The translations under genes were made by a program, and so were the position numbers. A DNA stretch of 64,000 nucleotides from Bacteroidota bacterium (GTDB lineage Bacteria; Bacteroidota; Bacteroidia; 2-12-FULL-35-15). The notes under the pieces were generated by a model. That model saw nothing but the letters and a program-made list of their open reading frames with translations, ran no database searches and had not been told where the DNA came from. Location of the stretch: the NCBI GenBank assembly GCA_025963725.1, contig JAOQAE010000006.1, positions 496,001-560,000 on the forward strand, in the 5' to 3' direction. Position 1 is the first letter of the stretch; every line of letters begins with the position of its first letter. Below are positions 26,954 through 35,713 of the stretch, piece by piece.

Positions 26954-28855
26954 ATGATGAATACACCCCCTACATTTTCCCAACGGCTGCGCTATGCTTT
27001 TGAAAATACCTTATCCAAAGGAACACCTGCCATCATCATGTGGCTGGCCATACTTTCGGTTCTGATCATCATCATCGCCGGAGCTATTATCGCACTTACC
27101 GGCATCACACAACCGGAGAGTGAAGGCATGAGCTTCATAGAAGCCGCATGGTCCAGCCTGATGCATACCATGGATTCGGGAACGCTTGGCGGTGACAGCG
27201 GATGGGGCTTCCGCATCATCATGCTGTTTGTGACCATCGGCGGGATCTTTATCCTGAGCAGCCTTATCGGTACGCTTACATCCGGACTGGAAAGCACGCT
27301 GGATGAAATGCGCAAAGGGCGCTCACAGGTGCTGGAAACAGAGCATACGCTTATCCTGGGGTGGTCATCAAAAGTATTCTCGATCATTTCCGAGCTTATT
27401 ATTGCGAACGAGAACCAAAAGAAGCCACGCATTGTGATCATGGCCGACAAGGATAAAGTGGAAATGGAAGATGAGATCCGCTCGAAATTCCCGCATACCG
27501 GCAACACAAAGATCATCTGCCGTACCGGAAGTCCGCTCGACCTCACCGACCTCGAAGTAGTAAGCCCGCACGATGCCCGCTCCATCATTATCCTTTCTCC
27601 TGAAGAAGGCAATTCGGATACGCATGTGATCAAATCCATCTTAGCGATCACGAACAACCCGAAGCGCAAGCAGGGACAATATCATATTGTAGCGGAGATC
27701 CGTAACGAGGAGAACATGGAAGCTGCCGAACTCGTGGGCGCCGATGAAGCCGTGCTGGTGCTTGCCGGCGACCTGATCGCGAGGGTGACCGCACAAACCT
27801 GCAGGCAATCGGGATTGAGCGTAGTGTACACCGAGCTGCTCGATTTCGACGGTGCAGAGATCTATTTCAGGGATGAGGAAAAGCTGTACGGAAAAACATA
27901 CAAGGATGCCTTGTTCGCTTACGAGAACTCTGCCGTGATGGGGCTGTATCATCCGAACGGCGATGTGTCCATCAATCCGCCAATGGATAAAATAGTACAG
28001 GTTGGCGACAAGGTGATCGCGGTCTCCGAAGATGATGACACGATTGTGCTTTCCGGTAAAACCAGCTTCGGCGTGGAGATGCAGTACATCGTTAACGAAG
28101 TGGCACACACACATGAAAAGGAAAAAACGCTGATCCTGGGCTGGAATGAAAAAGGAAATAACATTATCAAAGAACTCGACAACTATGTTGCAAAAGGATC
28201 GGAAGTGCTGGTAGTAGCCGAGAACATAGAGATCTCCGGAAAGCTGAACGAGCTGAAGCCTTCCCTCGTGAACATAGAGGTGAGCTTTAAAAAGGCAAAC
28301 ACCACTGAGAAAGCGGTATTGAGCTCACTGCACATTGAAAGCTACAATCACATCATCATCCTCTGCTACGCCGAAATGGATATACAGGAAGCCGATGCAA
28401 AAACACTGATCACACTCCTTCACCTGCGCAATATTTCTGAAACATCCAAGAAGGACATCAGCATTGTAAGCGAGATGCTGGATGTGCGGAACCGCGAGCT
28501 GGCGGAGGTTACCAAGGCAGATGATTTTATTGTGAGCGACAAGCTGATCAGCCTGATGCTTTCACAGCTCTCTGAGAACAGGCACCTCGAAAAAGTATTC
28601 TCTACGCTTTTCGCCGCGGAGGGATCCGAAATATACCTGCGCCCCGCATCGGATTATATCCGCACAGGCAGCAATACCAATTTTTATACGGTGATGGAAT
28701 CGGCCGCAGCTAAAGGGGAAACAGCGATCGGCTACCGCGTGAATGCACATGCCAAAGACCCTTCAAAGGCTTACGGCGTGGTGGTTAATCCTGTTAAATC
28801 GGAAAAGATCAACTGGACGGATTTCGACAAGGTGATTGTGCTGGCGGAGGATTAA
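26954..28855 (+). CDS. CASTOR/POLLUX-like ion channel with RCK-type domains
   Basis: 633 residues. Two membrane helices (residues about 27-50 and 88-110) flank a pore-like loop, HTMDSGTLGGDSGWGF. The rest is cytoplasmic, with two Rossmann-like RCK/TrkA-N modules, each opening with LILGW (HTLILGWSSKVFSII and KTLILGWNEKGNNII). This is the layout of the plant CASTOR/POLLUX and related bacterial channels, which gate K+ or other cations in response to bound ligand. ATG start with a consensus promoter 15 bases upstream; monocistronic. The ion specificity is not certain. Confidence 0.88.
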   Translation: MMNTPPTFSQRLRYAFENTLSKGTPAIIMWLAILSVLIIIIAGAIIALTGITQPESEGMSFIEAAWSSLMHTMDSGTLGGDSGWGFRIIMLFVTIGGIFILSSLIGTLTSGLESTLDEMRKGRSQVLETEHTLILGWSSKVFSIISELIIANENQKKPRIVIMADKDKVEMEDEIRSKFPHTGNTKIICRTGSPLDLTDLEVVSPHDARSIIILSPEEGNSDTHVIKSILAITNNPKRKQGQYHIVAEIRNEENMEAAELVGADEAVLVLAGDLIARVTAQTCRQSGLSVVYTELLDFDGAEIYFRDEEKLYGKTYKDALFAYENSAVMGLYHPNGDVSINPPMDKIVQVGDKVIAVSEDDDTIVLSGKTSFGVEMQYIVNEVAHTHEKEKTLILGWNEKGNNIIKELDNYVAKGSEVLVVAENIEISGKLNELKPSLVNIEVSFKKANTTEKAVLSSLHIESYNHIIILCYAEMDIQEADAKTLITLLHLRNISETSKKDISIVSEMLDVRNRELAEVTKADDFIVSDKLISLMLSQLSENRHLEKVFSTLFAAEGSEIYLRPASDYIRTGSNTNFYTVMESAAAKGETAIGYRVNAHAKDPSKAYGVVVNPVKSEKINWTDFDKVIVLAED

Positions 28856-28872
28856 ACTCTCAATATTAATTC

Positions 28873-30468
28873 TCAATAATCATTGTACAGGTTGCTGAGG
28901 TCTGTACGTACGCCAAGGAAAATATACGGCGTTTGCTTGGTTGAATAGGCTGTTTGCAGCATCCTGTCGGCCACACCCAATTCTATTTTAAGGTTCATCC
29001 GCGTATCCAGCATATACGCCGCCCGCAGCGATGCGGTGATCAGCTTTGTCTGGAACCCCTGGCCTGTATAGTTTCCATAATCTGCCGGGCGCTTTGAATA
29101 AGAAATAAAAATATTCCTTCCGAAATCGGTTCCGCCACTATCAGCGCCATAAAAGGCATACACGAATTTGGCCTCAAAGAAAAAACGCTTGTAGCGGTAA
29201 TTGAGGAAGCTGGCCGATTCCATAAAATTAGCTCCCAGCGGGTGCGCCAGGGGCTCATTCATCTGCCCGTAATTTTGCTGCACGCTTCCGTGGGCATAAG
29301 TATACGGGCGAACATAATTAAACTCCGTCTGGAAGTTCAGCCGTTTCACAGTAAACAGGTCGAAGCTTTTAAAGCCAAGCTGGAACGCCTGCTTGTTTCC
29401 CCACCAGCCGGTATCTGCAAGCACTTCCTTCAGCAGAAACTCATCAAGCAGGAGCTGCCCGTACAGCTGCTGGTTCTTAAGGATCTTTATTTTGAACGAA
29501 AAGCCGATGAATGCATTATCGCTGGAGCCGAGCGAATATTCCGTAGGTCGGAAGAACATGACCGGGTTAAGGTAATTTACATCGTAGCCGCGGTGACGTG
29601 TGCTGTCGGAACCCTGCCATACGATCGACTCGAACAGCCCGAGGTTGATCCGCTTCGTGGCATTCCATCCAAGATAATGAAAGGTTGCGTACTTGGTGTG
29701 ACGGTCTTTTTTCATCCCCGAAGGATTCGTAACATCGTTCATGATAGCGTACAAATTCACATACGTAAGATGCCATACGTTCGTAGTGATCTTCAGGAAC
29801 GGGTAAGGCGCGGATACATCCGACAGGAAAAGTGAGCGGTAACCATCGCCCCAGAAATGCTTGTCCTGCCCCGCCTGGATATTAAAGATCCTGTTCGGCG
29901 AATACGACAGGTAACCTGAATAATACTGGTACGAATAGCGGGTAAGAAATGTATCTGTGTTATCGCGGTAGGCCATGCCGATACCGGGAACCACATGTGT
30001 TGCCCTTACGATGGAATCCTGCCAGGAGTTGAACACCTGCTTACCTGCAAGCATTTTAAAGCTGAAGGCGAATTTCTTTCCGAAGTACCCAAGTAAGTGT
30101 CCCCCGATAGCAAGATCGTTTGTGAATCGCGATGGTGAAGAAAGATCATAGCCTGCTTGTGCGGAAAGCAGCGGATAAACTTCAACCTGTGATTTTGCTT
30201 TTTTATCCTGCTCCTCTGCTTTTGTGCCCGCCAGTAAACGTGGGAATGAAGCGGTAGAATCCGCGATCTGCTTCACATCCTCAAACCTGTATGGCTTTAC
30301 AAAAGGCTGGAAGTTTACATCCTTGCTGTTGTAGTATTTATCGAAGCCCCAGAGGAAATCGCGGTTAAGCGTATAGTTAAGCTGCTGCGCAAAAGAGCTT
30401 GCGCCGCCGAGCAGCAGCACTATCAGCAGCGCTGAAACATATTTCCTGTATGTGTCCTGTTTACTCAT
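28873..30468 (-). CDS. Wzi/RemB-like outer membrane beta-barrel protein
   Basis: 531 residues from the ATG at 30468 (a longer frame is possible but lies inside the upstream gene). It has a signal peptide KYVSALLIVLLLGGASSFAQ, then a mature chain rich in alternating aromatic strands. The core motif RIFNIQAGQDKHFWGDGYRS is shared with its neighbour at 31577-33247. The architecture fits the capsule-assembly Wzi superfamily, including RemB of gliding Flavobacterium. The start overlaps the stop of the WecA-type gene by 8 bases, so the two are translationally coupled and probably act in surface polysaccharide biogenesis. Confidence 0.8.
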   Translation of the reverse strand: MSKQDTYRKYVSALLIVLLLGGASSFAQQLNYTLNRDFLWGFDKYYNSKDVNFQPFVKPYRFEDVKQIADSTASFPRLLAGTKAEEQDKKAKSQVEVYPLLSAQAGYDLSSPSRFTNDLAIGGHLLGYFGKKFAFSFKMLAGKQVFNSWQDSIVRATHVVPGIGMAYRDNTDTFLTRYSYQYYSGYLSYSPNRIFNIQAGQDKHFWGDGYRSLFLSDVSAPYPFLKITTNVWHLTYVNLYAIMNDVTNPSGMKKDRHTKYATFHYLGWNATKRINLGLFESIVWQGSDSTRHRGYDVNYLNPVMFFRPTEYSLGSSDNAFIGFSFKIKILKNQQLYGQLLLDEFLLKEVLADTGWWGNKQAFQLGFKSFDLFTVKRLNFQTEFNYVRPYTYAHGSVQQNYGQMNEPLAHPLGANFMESASFLNYRYKRFFFEAKFVYAFYGADSGGTDFGRNIFISYSKRPADYGNYTGQGFQTKLITASLRAAYMLDTRMNLKIELGVADRMLQTAYSTKQTPYIFLGVRTDLSNLYNDY

Positions 30469-31564
30469 TTTCAGCCGGTACACGGTTTTTCTTTTTCTTG
30501 ATGAAGAATGGGATCTGTGCAATGAACAAGGCGGTAGCGGCAACTACCAGCAATGCATAGTTCGCATTCATCATGGTTGCTGTAAGCCCCAGCGTTAAAG
30601 CGATCATGGAAATGTTGAATGTATAGATGACCACCACTGCCTGCTTATGGCTGCAGCCGATATCGATCAGGCGATGATGAAGGTGATTGCGGTCGGCCGA
30701 AAACGGCGACACACCCTGTACTGCCCTGTAAATAAAGATCCGCAGGGTATCAATGAGCGGGTATACCAATACGGCCATCGCGAAGATAGGCTTGGAAACG
30801 TTCAGTACAAAACCATTATGGATCGCGCTTACATCATAGCTGATGAGCTTAATGGCAAGGATGGAGATGATGAGCCCGATGGTAAGCGAGCCCGAATCGC
30901 CCATGAATATTTTAGCCGGCGAAAAGTTAAAGAACAGGAAGCCCAGCAGCGATCCGGAAAGTGCGATTGCCAGCGCCGCCATCGCGTAATCGCCTGCAAA
31001 TGCGAACCAGCCGCCGAATGCGGAGGCTGCAATAAATCCCACGCCTCCTGCAAGCCCATCGATCCCGTCGATAAGATTAAAGGCATTCACTACTACAATG
31101 TAAGTGAAAAGGGAAAGAAATACGCTTGCCCAATACGGCAGCACCTCTAAGCCGAAAATGCCGTGCATGCTCACGATCCGGATATCGGCCATAAGCACCA
31201 GCACCATTCCCACCAGCACATGTGCCACCAGCTTTTTAACGGGCGCCGTGCCGATGATATCATCCTTTACGCCTACAAAGAACATTACCAGCAGCGTTGA
31301 TAAGATAAAGCGGTAATCGTTCACGGCATTGTAAAGCGGAACACCTTCGTGGATCATGTGGCTCGGGAACCAGAGCGAATAGGAGAATACGGTGCCTGCA
31401 AAGATCATGATGCCGCCAATGGTCGGGATCATGCGTGTGTGCAGCTTGCGGGTATCGCCCGGGGCATCGAACAATCGTTTTAGGATCGCCACTTTGATGA
31501 GCGATGGGGTTGACAGCAGCACCACAAAAAACGATGTAATAAATACAAGTATTAAAAATTCCAT
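30461..31564 (-). CDS. Undecaprenyl-phosphate sugar-1-phosphate transferase (WecA/MraY family)
   Basis: 367 residues with about ten membrane helices. It attaches an N-acetylhexosamine 1-phosphate to undecaprenyl phosphate to begin polysaccharide synthesis. Family motifs are DTRKLHTRMIPTIGGIMIF, NAFNLIDGIDGLAGG (catalytic Asp), FMGDSGSLTIG and HHRLIDIGCSHKQAV. WecA-type specificity is more likely than MraY, because the gene lies between two Wzi/RemB-like proteins and near GDP-fucose genes, not in a cell-wall cluster. Confidence 0.9.
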   Translation of the reverse strand: MEFLILVFITSFFVVLLSTPSLIKVAILKRLFDAPGDTRKLHTRMIPTIGGIMIFAGTVFSYSLWFPSHMIHEGVPLYNAVNDYRFILSTLLVMFFVGVKDDIIGTAPVKKLVAHVLVGMVLVLMADIRIVSMHGIFGLEVLPYWASVFLSLFTYIVVVNAFNLIDGIDGLAGGVGFIAASAFGGWFAFAGDYAMAALAIALSGSLLGFLFFNFSPAKIFMGDSGSLTIGLIISILAIKLISYDVSAIHNGFVLNVSKPIFAMAVLVYPLIDTLRIFIYRAVQGVSPFSADRNHLHHRLIDIGCSHKQAVVVIYTFNISMIALTLGLTATMMNANYALLVVAATALFIAQIPFFIKKKKNRVPAENE

Positions 31565-31576
31565 GGTTTTATTTTA

Positions 31577-33247
31577 TCAAAAATCGTAGTAAAAATTTGC
31601 AAGCGATGTCCGGATACCGAAATAAACAAACTGGGTATTATGAGCCTTCCCCAGTGCCTGCTCGGTACGGTTCGACACGCCGATCACAATATTGAAATTC
31701 GTAGCGGGATTTACAAGATAGCCAATACGCACATCCTCATACATCACCGTTGTTTTGATGCCCTGCGCTGTCTTAATGCCTTCCAGCGGCTGATCCACTG
31801 GAAACACAGCCGATGAGCGGAACACATTGCCTCCATAATTATAGGCTGCTGAATCATTTCCCTTTACGGCATAATTTCCTTTCAGCTCAATAAAAAAGTC
31901 TTTGATCCGGTAATTGATAAAACCCACTACTTCGTTGAAATTCGCTCCCAGCGGATGTGCCAGCGCCTGGTTGTAATGCGTGTAGCTCTGGAATGTGTTA
32001 TCGGCGGCATAAGCATACGGGCGAACGCTGTTGTATTCCAGCTGCAGGTGAAGGTTCTTTATGGTGAAAAGATCGAAATATTTCAGTCCCAGCTGGTAGC
32101 CGTATTTATTGCCTACCTCGCCGCTTTTTGCGGAGGATACATCATCGAGCATGTATTGCCCGTAAAGAGAAATGGAGCTGGTCACCTTCAGCTTCAGCGT
32201 TGCGCCCAGCAGGATATTGTTTTTATTGTGCAAGCCGTACACTGCAGTGTTCACCCCTATCACAGGATCAAACGTGTTAAAATTAACATGCTCCTTATTG
32301 GCCGAATCCGCAGCTTCAAAGATCATCCCCTGGAAAAGCCCTAACTGAAGGCGCTTCCACAGGTTCACGCTCAGCATCTGGAAGCTTCCCGTTTTTTTCT
32401 GGAAGAGCCGCTCCACATGCGGAGGCGTTTTTACACCGCCATCGGTAAGGTTCATAAAAGAAGTATAGAGGTTGGTGTACTGAATGTTCTTCCAGGTGGT
32501 GGTGATCCGCGCATACGGATAATTGAAGGAGTTATCAGACAACAACAATGACCGGTAGCCATCGCCTACGAAATGCTTGCCATGCCCCAGCTGGATATTA
32601 AAGATCTTATTGGGGGAATAGGAGATGTAGCCCGAAGCCATCGCGTAATCGTAACCGTTCTTTTTAAAAGCTTTGGAGCGGCCCTGTCCCGGCACTACAT
32701 CATAATTGTAATTCGCGCTTTGCGGAAATAATTTATCGGTGCCCGCGATGTAGTTATCGATATACTTTGCGTAGGTCGCCTGGTTCTCGTAGAAAGAAGA
32801 TTCGAAGGAAAACTTTTTACCGATATCGCCCCTTACAATAAAGCCGCGGGTATTCTTGTACAGCTTTTCATGCGTGGTATCGGCCATGTCCATCCCGAAC
32901 TCAAAGTTGAACAGCGGATCGATGGTGAGGTAGAATTTGTCGGCAGTATCATTAACAATAATGAGGTTCTCCTTTTTGATCTTGCGGACGAACCAGTTTT
33001 TTGATTTATCCTTTTCGATATGTGAGGGAGAAACGATATACGGCTTAAAAGAAGAAAGGAAGGGCTGGAATTCCAGTCCGGTGCTGACCGCAGGGGGCTC
33101 GGTTAAGGTTGGGGCTGAAACAACCAGCTCTGATGTTCCCGCTGCTTTCTCCGCATTCAATCCCCACTCCCTGTTCAATGGAAAATTCCGCTGCGCAAGG
33201 AGCAGTGTTGGAAGAAAGAAGAATATGGCCAGGTAATTTTTCAACAC
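31577..33247 (-). CDS. Wzi/RemB-like outer membrane beta-barrel protein (second copy)
   Basis: 556 residues with signal peptide NYLAIFFFLPTLLLAQ. It shares with 28873-30468 the block KIFNIQLGHGKHFVGDGYRS and a similar C terminus (GIRTSLANFYYDF versus GVRTDLSNLYNDY), so the two are paralogues around the WecA-type gene. The start is GTG, which lies inside the inverted-repeat arm of a degenerate GxxExxY cassette (arm 33238-33260); the original start may have been altered by that insertion. A surface polysaccharide or gliding role is inferred. Confidence 0.8.
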   Translation of the reverse strand: MLKNYLAIFFFLPTLLLAQRNFPLNREWGLNAEKAAGTSELVVSAPTLTEPPAVSTGLEFQPFLSSFKPYIVSPSHIEKDKSKNWFVRKIKKENLIIVNDTADKFYLTIDPLFNFEFGMDMADTTHEKLYKNTRGFIVRGDIGKKFSFESSFYENQATYAKYIDNYIAGTDKLFPQSANYNYDVVPGQGRSKAFKKNGYDYAMASGYISYSPNKIFNIQLGHGKHFVGDGYRSLLLSDNSFNYPYARITTTWKNIQYTNLYTSFMNLTDGGVKTPPHVERLFQKKTGSFQMLSVNLWKRLQLGLFQGMIFEAADSANKEHVNFNTFDPVIGVNTAVYGLHNKNNILLGATLKLKVTSSISLYGQYMLDDVSSAKSGEVGNKYGYQLGLKYFDLFTIKNLHLQLEYNSVRPYAYAADNTFQSYTHYNQALAHPLGANFNEVVGFINYRIKDFFIELKGNYAVKGNDSAAYNYGGNVFRSSAVFPVDQPLEGIKTAQGIKTTVMYEDVRIGYLVNPATNFNIVIGVSNRTEQALGKAHNTQFVYFGIRTSLANFYYDF

Positions 33248-33599
33248 AGAGGTCGCAGAGTTTTAAGAGTTACACAGAGTTTATTGAGCATTTACCAGTT
33301 TCGCAGGATTTAAGCTCCCATTTATCTTTCTTTTTATTCCTTGTTTAAGAAGAGGCACATTAAAATTGATCAGCAGGCCGAGTTTCTTTCCTGATTGTTT
33401 CAAATAAGTTACTAATTGTGCTTCATGGATCGGGAGAAGCGTTTCAACTGCCTTTAATTCCAAAACAATCTCACCTTCCACGAGAATATCTATTATAAAA
33501 TCCTTTTCAAGCCTTTCACCTTTAAATGATCTTCTCTGTCACGCTATTATATTCTCCTCTGTGAAACTCATTTTTTCTCCGTGGACTCCGTGTTGAAAA
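33238..33599. mobile_element. Degenerate GxxExxY cassette with imperfect inverted-repeat ends
   Basis: Arms at 33238-33260 and 33577-33599 match at 18 of 23 positions when one is reverse-complemented; both begin TTTTCAACAC and end GAG. Each arm contains two copies of an octamer-like CACGGAG unit. The interior holds only a broken GxxExxY gene. The left arm contains the GTG start of the RemB-like gene and the right arm encodes the last residues of GDP-fucose synthase. Confidence 0.6.
33281..33571 (-). pseudogene. Truncated GxxExxY gene
   Basis: A start fragment ([10 protein letters not shown] then TGA) is followed directly by the C-terminal half of the family: [20 protein letters not shown], then [16 protein letters not shown] and [19 protein letters not shown]. 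The middle, including the GxxExxY motif itself, is missing, while the D...ExK nuclease-like residues remain. Deletion plus nonsense codon show that this copy is dead. Confidence 0.8.
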
Positions 33600-34518
33600 T
33601 AACCTTTGCTTCCTCATACACATTCCTGATCCCCTCTTCCAGGTCTATTGTATGCTTCCAGCCGAATGAATGCAGCTTGCCTACATCCATTAATTTACGG
33701 GGTGTTCCGTCAGGCTTGCCAGTATCAAACTTTAATTCTCCCTCAAAGCCAATGATTTTTTTCACGAGCAATGCAAGGTCTTTGATGCTGATGTCGTGAC
33801 CCACACCGATATTCACCAGTCCGGGCTCATTGTAGTTCTGCATCAGGTAATAGCATGCACTGGCAAGGTCATCGGCATGAAGGAATTCACGAAGCGGAGA
33901 GCCTGTGCCCCAGATCTCGACGCTTGCCGCATTTTCTTTTTTTGCCGTATGAAATTTCCTGATCAGCGCCGGCAGCACATGTGAATTGTTGAGGTCGTAA
34001 TTATCGTTAGGGCCGTACAGGTTGGTCGGCATTACGGAAATGAAATTGCAACCGTACTGGCTTCGGTATGCGTCGCACATTTTTATTCCTGCGATCTTTG
34101 CAATGGCATACGGCTCATTGGTAGGTTCCAGCAACCCGGTAAGAAGGTAATCTTCCTTGAGCGGCTGCGGCGCCATTTTCGGGTAGATGCAGGAAGAGCC
34201 GAGAAACAATAATTTTTTCACACCGTTGAGATATGAATGATGGATCACGTTGCTCTGGATCATCATGTTCTCGTAGATAAAATCGGCGCGGTATGTATTA
34301 TTGGCAACGATGCCGCCTACTTTAGCGGCGGCAAGGAAAACATACGCAGGCTTTTCCTTTGCAAAAAAATCAGCAACTGCTTGCTGATTCCTGAGGTCGA
34401 GTTCCGAAGAAGTGCGGAATATAAAATTACCGAAGCCTTCTGCCTGCAGCTTCCTGTGAATGGCGGAACCCACCATTCCACGATGCCCGGCAATGTATAT
34501 TTTATCTTCCCTGTTCAT
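33568..34518 (-). CDS. fcl: GDP-L-fucose synthase
   Basis: 316 residues, short-chain dehydrogenase/epimerase family. It converts GDP-4-keto-6-deoxymannose to GDP-L-fucose. N-terminal nucleotide loop [10 protein letters not shown], catalytic YxxxK in [10 protein letters not shown], and the family blocks [11 protein letters not shown] and [14 protein letters not shown] are present. The last eight residues (NTESTEKK) come from the inverted-repeat arm of the neighbouring cassette and are not family sequence. It follows gmd by one base. Confidence 0.95.
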   Translation of the reverse strand: MNREDKIYIAGHRGMVGSAIHRKLQAEGFGNFIFRTSSELDLRNQQAVADFFAKEKPAYVFLAAAKVGGIVANNTYRADFIYENMMIQSNVIHHSYLNGVKKLLFLGSSCIYPKMAPQPLKEDYLLTGLLEPTNEPYAIAKIAGIKMCDAYRSQYGCNFISVMPTNLYGPNDNYDLNNSHVLPALIRKFHTAKKENAASVEIWGTGSPLREFLHADDLASACYYLMQNYNEPGLVNIGVGHDISIKDLALLVKKIIGFEGELKFDTGKPDGTPRKLMDVGKLHSFGWKHTIDLEEGIRNVYEEAKVIFNTESTEKK

Positions 34519-34519
34519 A

Positions 34520-35608
34520 CTATTCGTGAAAATTCATTACATCATGCCCGCCATCCAGCAGGTATTTATCTTTCTGGAACAATTTAAGGTCATGCTCCAT
34601 CATCTCCTTCACCAGCTGCTCGAGCGTATGCTTTGGCTCCCAGCCCATGTTCTTCTTCGCCTTTGAAGCGTCGCCGATCAGGAGGTCTACCTCGGTTGGC
34701 CTGAAATAAGCGGGATCCACTTCAACGATCACTTTGCCGCTTGCAGCATCAATCCCTTTTTCATCTACGCCCTTGCCTTCCCATTTCAGTGTAATTCCCA
34801 CTTCGGCGAAAGCGAGGTCGACAAACTTACGCACAGTGATCTTTTTGCCGGTAGCAAGCACATAATCATCTGCTTCCTTTTGCTGGAGCATCATCCACAT
34901 GCCTTCCACATAATCTTTTGCATGGCCCCAATCGCGCTCGGCATCAAGGTTCCCAAGAAAGAGCTTATCCTGCAGCTTGAAATGGATCTTTGCAGCAGCA
35001 CGCGTGATCTTGCGTGTTACAAAGGTTTCACCCCGCAAAGGGCTTTCGTGGTTGAACAGGATCCCATTGCAGGCATACATGTTATATGCTTCACGGTAAT
35101 TTTTTGTGATCCAGAAGCCATACACCTTGGCAACGCCGTAAGGCGAGCGCGGGTAGAACGGCGTGGTTTCCTTTTGAGGGACCTCCTGCACAAACCCATA
35201 CATTTCGGAAGTGGAAGCCTGGTAAAAGCGTGTTTTGCTTTCCAGCTTCAGGATCCGGATGGCCTCGAGAATGCGCAATGTTCCGATACCATCGGCATTG
35301 GCTGTATATTCAGGTGTTTCAAAGGAAACTTTTACATGCGACTGTGCAGCGAGGTTATAGATCTCATCAGGCTGTGTTTCCTGGATGATGCGGATAAGAT
35401 TGGTGGAATCTGTAAGGTCGCCGTAATGCAGGAAAAATTTTACCTGCTTTTCATGCTGGTCCTTGTACAAATGATCGATGCGGTCGGTATTGAAGAGGGA
35501 GCTCCTGCGCTTTACGCCATGCACGATGTAACCCTTGCCCAGCAAGAGCTCGGCGAGGTATGCCCCATCCTGCCCGGTGATCCCGGTAATTAATGCTACT
35601 TTACTCAT
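34520..35608 (-). CDS. gmd: GDP-mannose 4,6-dehydratase
   Basis: 362 residues. It makes GDP-4-keto-6-deoxymannose from GDP-mannose. The Rossmann loop is [17 protein letters not shown], followed by [18 protein letters not shown]. The catalytic Ser/Thr and YxxxK appear as QASTSEMYG and [10 protein letters not shown], and [16 protein letters not shown] is the family signature. It is first in an operon with fcl and feeds surface polysaccharide fucosylation, in line with the WecA- and Wzi-like genes downstream. Confidence 0.97.
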   Translation of the reverse strand: MSKVALITGITGQDGAYLAELLLGKGYIVHGVKRRSSLFNTDRIDHLYKDQHEKQVKFFLHYGDLTDSTNLIRIIQETQPDEIYNLAAQSHVKVSFETPEYTANADGIGTLRILEAIRILKLESKTRFYQASTSEMYGFVQEVPQKETTPFYPRSPYGVAKVYGFWITKNYREAYNMYACNGILFNHESPLRGETFVTRKITRAAAKIHFKLQDKLFLGNLDAERDWGHAKDYVEGMWMMLQQKEADDYVLATGKKITVRKFVDLAFAEVGITLKWEGKGVDEKGIDAASGKVIVEVDPAYFRPTEVDLLIGDASKAKKNMGWEPKHTLEQLVKEMMEHDLKLFQKDKYLLDGGHDVMNFHE

Positions 35609-35667
35609 TTCTGACAGATTTTATAGTATGCAATTATACGAAATAAAAGCGTGTAAACAGCAAAAAA

Positions 35668-35692
35668 CCCCGCTCCTTAAATGGAAGCGGGG
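35668..35692. terminator. Intrinsic terminator of the T9SS-exported protein gene
   Basis: Arms CCCCGCT (35668-35674) and AGCGGGG (35686-35692), with A-run and T-run flanks. On the minus strand it follows the stop at 35714 by about 20 bases. Confidence 0.8.
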
Positions 35693-35713
35693 CTTTTCAA
35701 TAAGCTTAAATTA

